9,353 nucleotides of DNA from Butyricicoccus sp. (GTDB taxonomy: Bacteria; Bacillota; Clostridia; Oscillospirales; Butyricicoccaceae): NCBI GenBank assembly GCA_031293105.1, contig JAUMSA010000025.1, positions 1-9,353 of the forward strand. The letters are read 5' to 3'. The translations under genes and the position numbers were made by a program. Below the pieces are notes generated by a model. The model saw only the letters and a program-made list of their open reading frames with translations. It did no database searches and was not told the DNA's origin. This document shows, piece by piece, positions 6,288-9,353 of this stretch (positions within the stretch are counted from its first letter, which is position 1; every line of letters starts with the position of its first letter).

Positions 6288-9200
6288 ATGGCAAGAGCAC
6301 TGGCCGATCTGTTTGATCGCTGCAAAATAGAAGAATCGGTAAGGGCGTACTTCGACACGGGCGAAGTGCGCTCTTTGGCGGTTAGTTCGGATAAGCGGAC
6401 GATGATCTGCCACGTGGGGTTTGACGGCATTGTGCCGGTCAAGGCGCTGGGCCTTTTGGAGCGTTCGATTGCCAAGGCCTATGGCCTGACCCGCATGCGC
6501 ATCTCCCCGCGGTATGAACTGGCTGGGCTGACCGAAGGGTATCTGCAAACCCTGCGGGAACGCCTGTGCCTGGAAACCCCGTCGGCCTGCGGACTGCTGG
6601 CCGACAGCCAGTGGAAAACCGAGGACGGCGAACTGCACATCGCCATGAGCGAGGCGGCGCGCGAGTATTTGAAGCTGTCGCTGCACGCCATGGCCGACCG
6701 TATCCGTACCGAAACCGGGCTGGATGTGCCGGTAGTCGCGGTGCCGTTTGACGACCGCACGGCTAAGGACATCATCGAAGCACAGCGCAGCGCGCGCAAG
6801 CAGGCGCTCGAACAGGCCGCCGAAGCGCTGCCCGAACCGGTCGAAAAGCCCAAGAAGCCGCGTCCGGCGCGGCCGAGCGGGGAAAACCGTTCGTTCCAGC
6901 GGCCCAAGGTGGAAAAGGTGGCGGACGAAAACCTCATTTTCGGCAAACTGTATGCCGACGAGCCGCTGTCCATCCGCGACGCGATGGGCGAATACGGCCA
7001 GGTGACCATCCGCGGCGAGATTTTCTTTGTCGATCACAAGGAGATCGTGTCCAAAAAGAGCGGCAAGGAATGGCTCAAAGTGTCCTTTGATATCACCGAC
7101 AATACCAACTCGGTGCGTGTGGCTAAGTTCTTCAGCAAGGAGCAGGCCGAGCCCATCGTGCCGCTGCTCAAGACCGGTGCCTATGTCACCGTACAGGGCA
7201 AAATCACCTATGACACCTACGAAAAAGAGAGCATTTTGGAGCCGACCGCTATCGTCAAAGCCAAAAAGCACATCCGCATGGATAAGGCCGACAAAAAGCG
7301 CGTCGAACTCCATTTACATACCAACATGAGCGCCATGGACGGCATGAGCTCGACCAAGGCCCTTATGCAGCGCACGAAACTTTGGGAACATCCGGCCATG
7401 GCCATCACCGACCACGGTGTGGCGCAGGCCTTCCCGGAAGCCATGCATGCCATTGAGCGCAACAAGATCGATTTGAAAATCCTCTATGGCGTGGAAGCCT
7501 ATTATGTCAACGACGCCGCCGGGGTATCGGTCGTGCGCGGCACGGGCGATGCACCGCTTGACGGCGAGATGATCGTCTTTGACCTGGAAACCACGGGACT
7601 CAAGCCCTCCACCGAGGAGATCACCGAAATCGCCGCCGTGCTGGTGCGGGACGGGCAGATTATCGACTCGTTCCAAACCTATGTCAACCCGCACAAGCCC
7701 ATCCCAGCTGAGATCACCGAACTGACCGGTATTTCGGACGAAACCGTCCGCGATGCGCCCGATTTGGCCGATGCCGTACCGCGGTTTTTGGAATTTGCCG
7801 GAGAGCGGCCGCTCATTGCGCACAATGCAGGCTTTGATATGTCGTTCCTGAACGCCGCGACCAAGCGGCTGGGCATCGAGCGGGCGTTTACGTCCATCGA
7901 TACACTGGAAATGAGCCGCATTTTGCTGCCGTACCTGAATAAGCACAAACTCAATGTCTTGGCCAAGGAGCTGGCTGTCGGGCCGTTTGAGCACCACCGC
8001 GCCAGCGAGGATGCGACCGTGCTTGCGCGCATCTGGATTAAGCTGGTCGATAAAATGCGCGTGGAGCTAAACGCCGCCCGCGTGTCGGACATCAATCCGC
8101 TGTTGGCCGGACTGCGTGCCAAGAGCGGTTCGCTCAAAAACCTGAACCGCTATCACTTTATTATTCTGGTCAAGAACCAGGCCGGCCTGAAAAACCTTTA
8201 TAAACTGATTTCGTACAGTTATCTGAATTATTTCTACAAAAAGCCGCTCATGCCGCGCTCGGAGCTCATCAAGCACCGCGAAGGGCTGATTTTCGGTTCG
8301 GCCTGCGAAGCGGGCGAGGTGTTCCAAGCCATGGTCGGCGGCGCCGATTGGGAGGAACTCAAACGCATCGCGTCGTTCTACGACTATTTGGAGATTCAGC
8401 CGATTGATAACAACCGCTTCATGATTGAAAAGGGCATGGCCCGCGACGAGGAGGAACTGCGCGACTTTAATCGGAAGATTTTGAAGCTGGCCGACGAGCT
8501 GGGCAAGCCCTGCTGCGCGACCGGGGACGTACATTTCCTCGAGCCAGAAGACGAAGCCTTCCGCCGCATCCTGATGGCCGGACAGGGCTTTTCGGATGCG
8601 GACAAGCAGGCGCCTCTCTATCTGCGCACGACCGACGAAATGCTGGACGAGTTTGCCTATCTAGGCGCCGACCGCGCCTATGAAGTTGTGGTCGAGAACA
8701 CCAACAAGATTGCCGATCTGTGTGAAACCATCCGGCCGGTGCCGCGCGAGAACTATCCGCCCAAGATCGAAGGCGCGGAGGACGACCTGCGCAACATGAG
8801 TTACGAAAAGGCCAAGCGCATCTATGGCGACCCGCTGCCCGAACTGGTGCAGCAGCGGTTGGACCGGGAGCTAAACTCCATCATCGGCAACGGCTACGCG
8901 GTCATGTACATCATTGCGCAAAAGTTGGTGACCAAATCGCTCGAGGACGGCTATCTGGTCGGTTCGCGTGGTTCGGTCGGCTCGTCGTTTGCAGCCTTTA
9001 CCTCGGACATCACCGAAGTAAACTCGCTGCCGCCCCATTACCTGTGCCCGGACGATAAATATGTCGAATGGCACGACGAATACTCGTGCGGTGTGGACCT
9101 GCCCGACAAGGTTTGCCCCAAATGCGGCAAGCCGCTGACCAAACAGGGGTTTGGCATCCCGTTTGAAACTTTCCTGGGGTTTGAGGGCGATAAGGTGCCC

Positions 9201-9353
9201 GATATTGACCTCAACTTTTCGGGCGAATACCAGAGCCGCATTCACTGGTATACCGGCGAACTGTTTGGGCATGACCATGTGTTCCGCGCCGGGACCATCG
9301 GCACGGTCGCCGAAAAGACCGCCTATGGCTACGTCAAAAAGTACAGGGAGGAG
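6288..9353 (+). CDS. polC: DNA polymerase III alpha subunit, Gram-positive PolC type; 5' part, C-terminus outside the window
   Basis: PolC is the main replicative polymerase of Firmicutes, combining synthesis and proofreading in one chain. The frame stays open to the right edge: 1022 residues of an expected roughly 1430-1450. Domains in order are: an N-terminal domain (1-165); a Pro/Lys/Arg-rich, probably disordered linker (about 166-212); an OB fold (about 218-325, VTIRGEIFFVD to GAYVTVQGKI); and a PHP domain from about 339 (H342, H344, D351, TDHG at 374-377, GVEAYY at 401-406). The PHP is split by an inserted DEDDh exonuclease (D432/E434 in FDLETTGL, D517 in HNAGFD, H570 and D575 in HHRASEDA) and resumes with GDVHF (D747, H749). 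The polymerase core has GSRGSVGSSF (892-901), a four-cysteine zinc site (C920, C934, C943, C946), and catalytic D972 and D974 in PDIDLNFSGEYQ. The third catalytic Asp should lie beyond the window. All metal residues checked are intact. Confidence 0.97.
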   Translation, partial: MARALADLFDRCKIEESVRAYFDTGEVRSLAVSSDKRTMICHVGFDGIVPVKALGLLERSIAKAYGLTRMRISPRYELAGLTEGYLQTLRERLCLETPSACGLLADSQWKTEDGELHIAMSEAAREYLKLSLHAMADRIRTETGLDVPVVAVPFDDRTAKDIIEAQRSARKQALEQAAEALPEPVEKPKKPRPARPSGENRSFQRPKVEKVADENLIFGKLYADEPLSIRDAMGEYGQVTIRGEIFFVDHKEIVSKKSGKEWLKVSFDITDNTNSVRVAKFFSKEQAEPIVPLLKTGAYVTVQGKITYDTYEKESILEPTAIVKAKKHIRMDKADKKRVELHLHTNMSAMDGMSSTKALMQRTKLWEHPAMAITDHGVAQAFPEAMHAIERNKIDLKILYGVEAYYVNDAAGVSVVRGTGDAPLDGEMIVFDLETTGLKPSTEEITEIAAVLVRDGQIIDSFQTYVNPHKPIPAEITELTGISDETVRDAPDLADAVPRFLEFAGERPLIAHNAGFDMSFLNAATKRLGIERAFTSIDTLEMSRILLPYLNKHKLNVLAKELAVGPFEHHRASEDATVLARIWIKLVDKMRVELNAARVSDINPLLAGLRAKSGSLKNLNRYHFIILVKNQAGLKNLYKLISYSYLNYFYKKPLMPRSELIKHREGLIFGSACEAGEVFQAMVGGADWEELKRIASFYDYLEIQPIDNNRFMIEKGMARDEEELRDFNRKILKLADELGKPCCATGDVHFLEPEDEAFRRILMAGQGFSDADKQAPLYLRTTDEMLDEFAYLGADRAYEVVVENTNKIADLCETIRPVPRENYPPKIEGAEDDLRNMSYEKAKRIYGDPLPELVQQRLDRELNSIIGNGYAVMYIIAQKLVTKSLEDGYLVGSRGSVGSSFAAFTSDITEVNSLPPHYLCPDDKYVEWHDEYSCGVDLPDKVCPKCGKPLTKQGFGIPFETFLGFEGDKVPDIDLNFSGEYQSRIHWYTGELFGHDHVFRAGTIGTVAEKTAYGYVKKYREE

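Noticed and set aside
6117..7313. A 398-codon open frame on the - strand, antisense to the ispG end and polC start
   Set aside because: It is a shadow of GC-rich coding sequence: no domain, no convincing ribosome-binding site, and it overlaps two confident genes along its whole length.
1..9353. A novel defence, mobile or biosynthetic system hidden in the window
   Set aside because: Nearly every base is accounted for by eight well-known housekeeping genes in a conserved order. No integrase, transposase, direct-repeat array, attachment site or compositional break is visible.

Overview
The window is an uninterrupted, single-strand run of eight housekeeping genes, all on the + strand: pyrH (3' part only), frr, uppS, cdsA, dxr, rseP, ispG and polC (5' part only). 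The order matches the conserved pyrH-frr-uppS-cdsA-dxr-rseP-...-polC block of Firmicutes. A PolC-type DNA polymerase III (PHP domain with an inserted 3'-5' exonuclease, preceded by an OB fold) also points to a low-GC-lineage Gram-positive. ispG lies between rseP and polC, as in Clostridia; Bacillus has proS there. The DNA is clearly GC-rich, with mostly G or C at third codon positions. A GC-rich member of the Oscillospirales / former Ruminococcaceae (Butyricicoccus or Agathobaculum-like) is my best guess, but this rests on gene order and sequence feel, not on a search.

Layout: 1-695 pyrH end (UMP kinase); 692-1246 frr (ribosome recycling factor), overlapping pyrH by ATGA; 1247-1353 a 107-base gap, the largest in the window, holding two strong tandem inverted repeats; 1354-2112 uppS; 2143-2961 cdsA; 2992-4152 dxr; 4160-5212 rseP; 5225-6268 ispG; 6288-9353 polC, open at the right edge. 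The other gaps are 7 to 30 bases and contain only ribosome-binding sites. No stretch above 300 bases lacks a gene. I see no tRNA, rRNA, mobile element, CRISPR array, convincing promoter or classical terminator, so the genes are probably cotranscribed from upstream (perhaps from rpsB-tsf, as in relatives; that region is outside the window).

How the genes fit together: pyrH supplies UDP and hence UTP/CTP, and CTP is the co-substrate of CdsA. Dxr and IspG are two steps of the MEP isoprenoid pathway, whose products IPP/DMAPP lead to the farnesyl diphosphate that UppS extends to undecaprenyl diphosphate, the carrier for cell wall synthesis. CdsA makes CDP-diacylglycerol for membrane phospholipids. 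RseP is the intramembrane protease of envelope stress signalling and signal-peptide clearance. Frr recycles ribosomes, and PolC is the main replicative polymerase. The block therefore joins envelope precursor synthesis with translation and replication.

I found no evidence of a novel system. The points worth a second look are modest: the tandem hairpins and a possible short leader ORF in the frr-uppS gap, an Asn-to-Cys change in the UMP-binding loop of UMP kinase, a two-codon ORF overlapping the cdsA start, and a few start-site or motif details.
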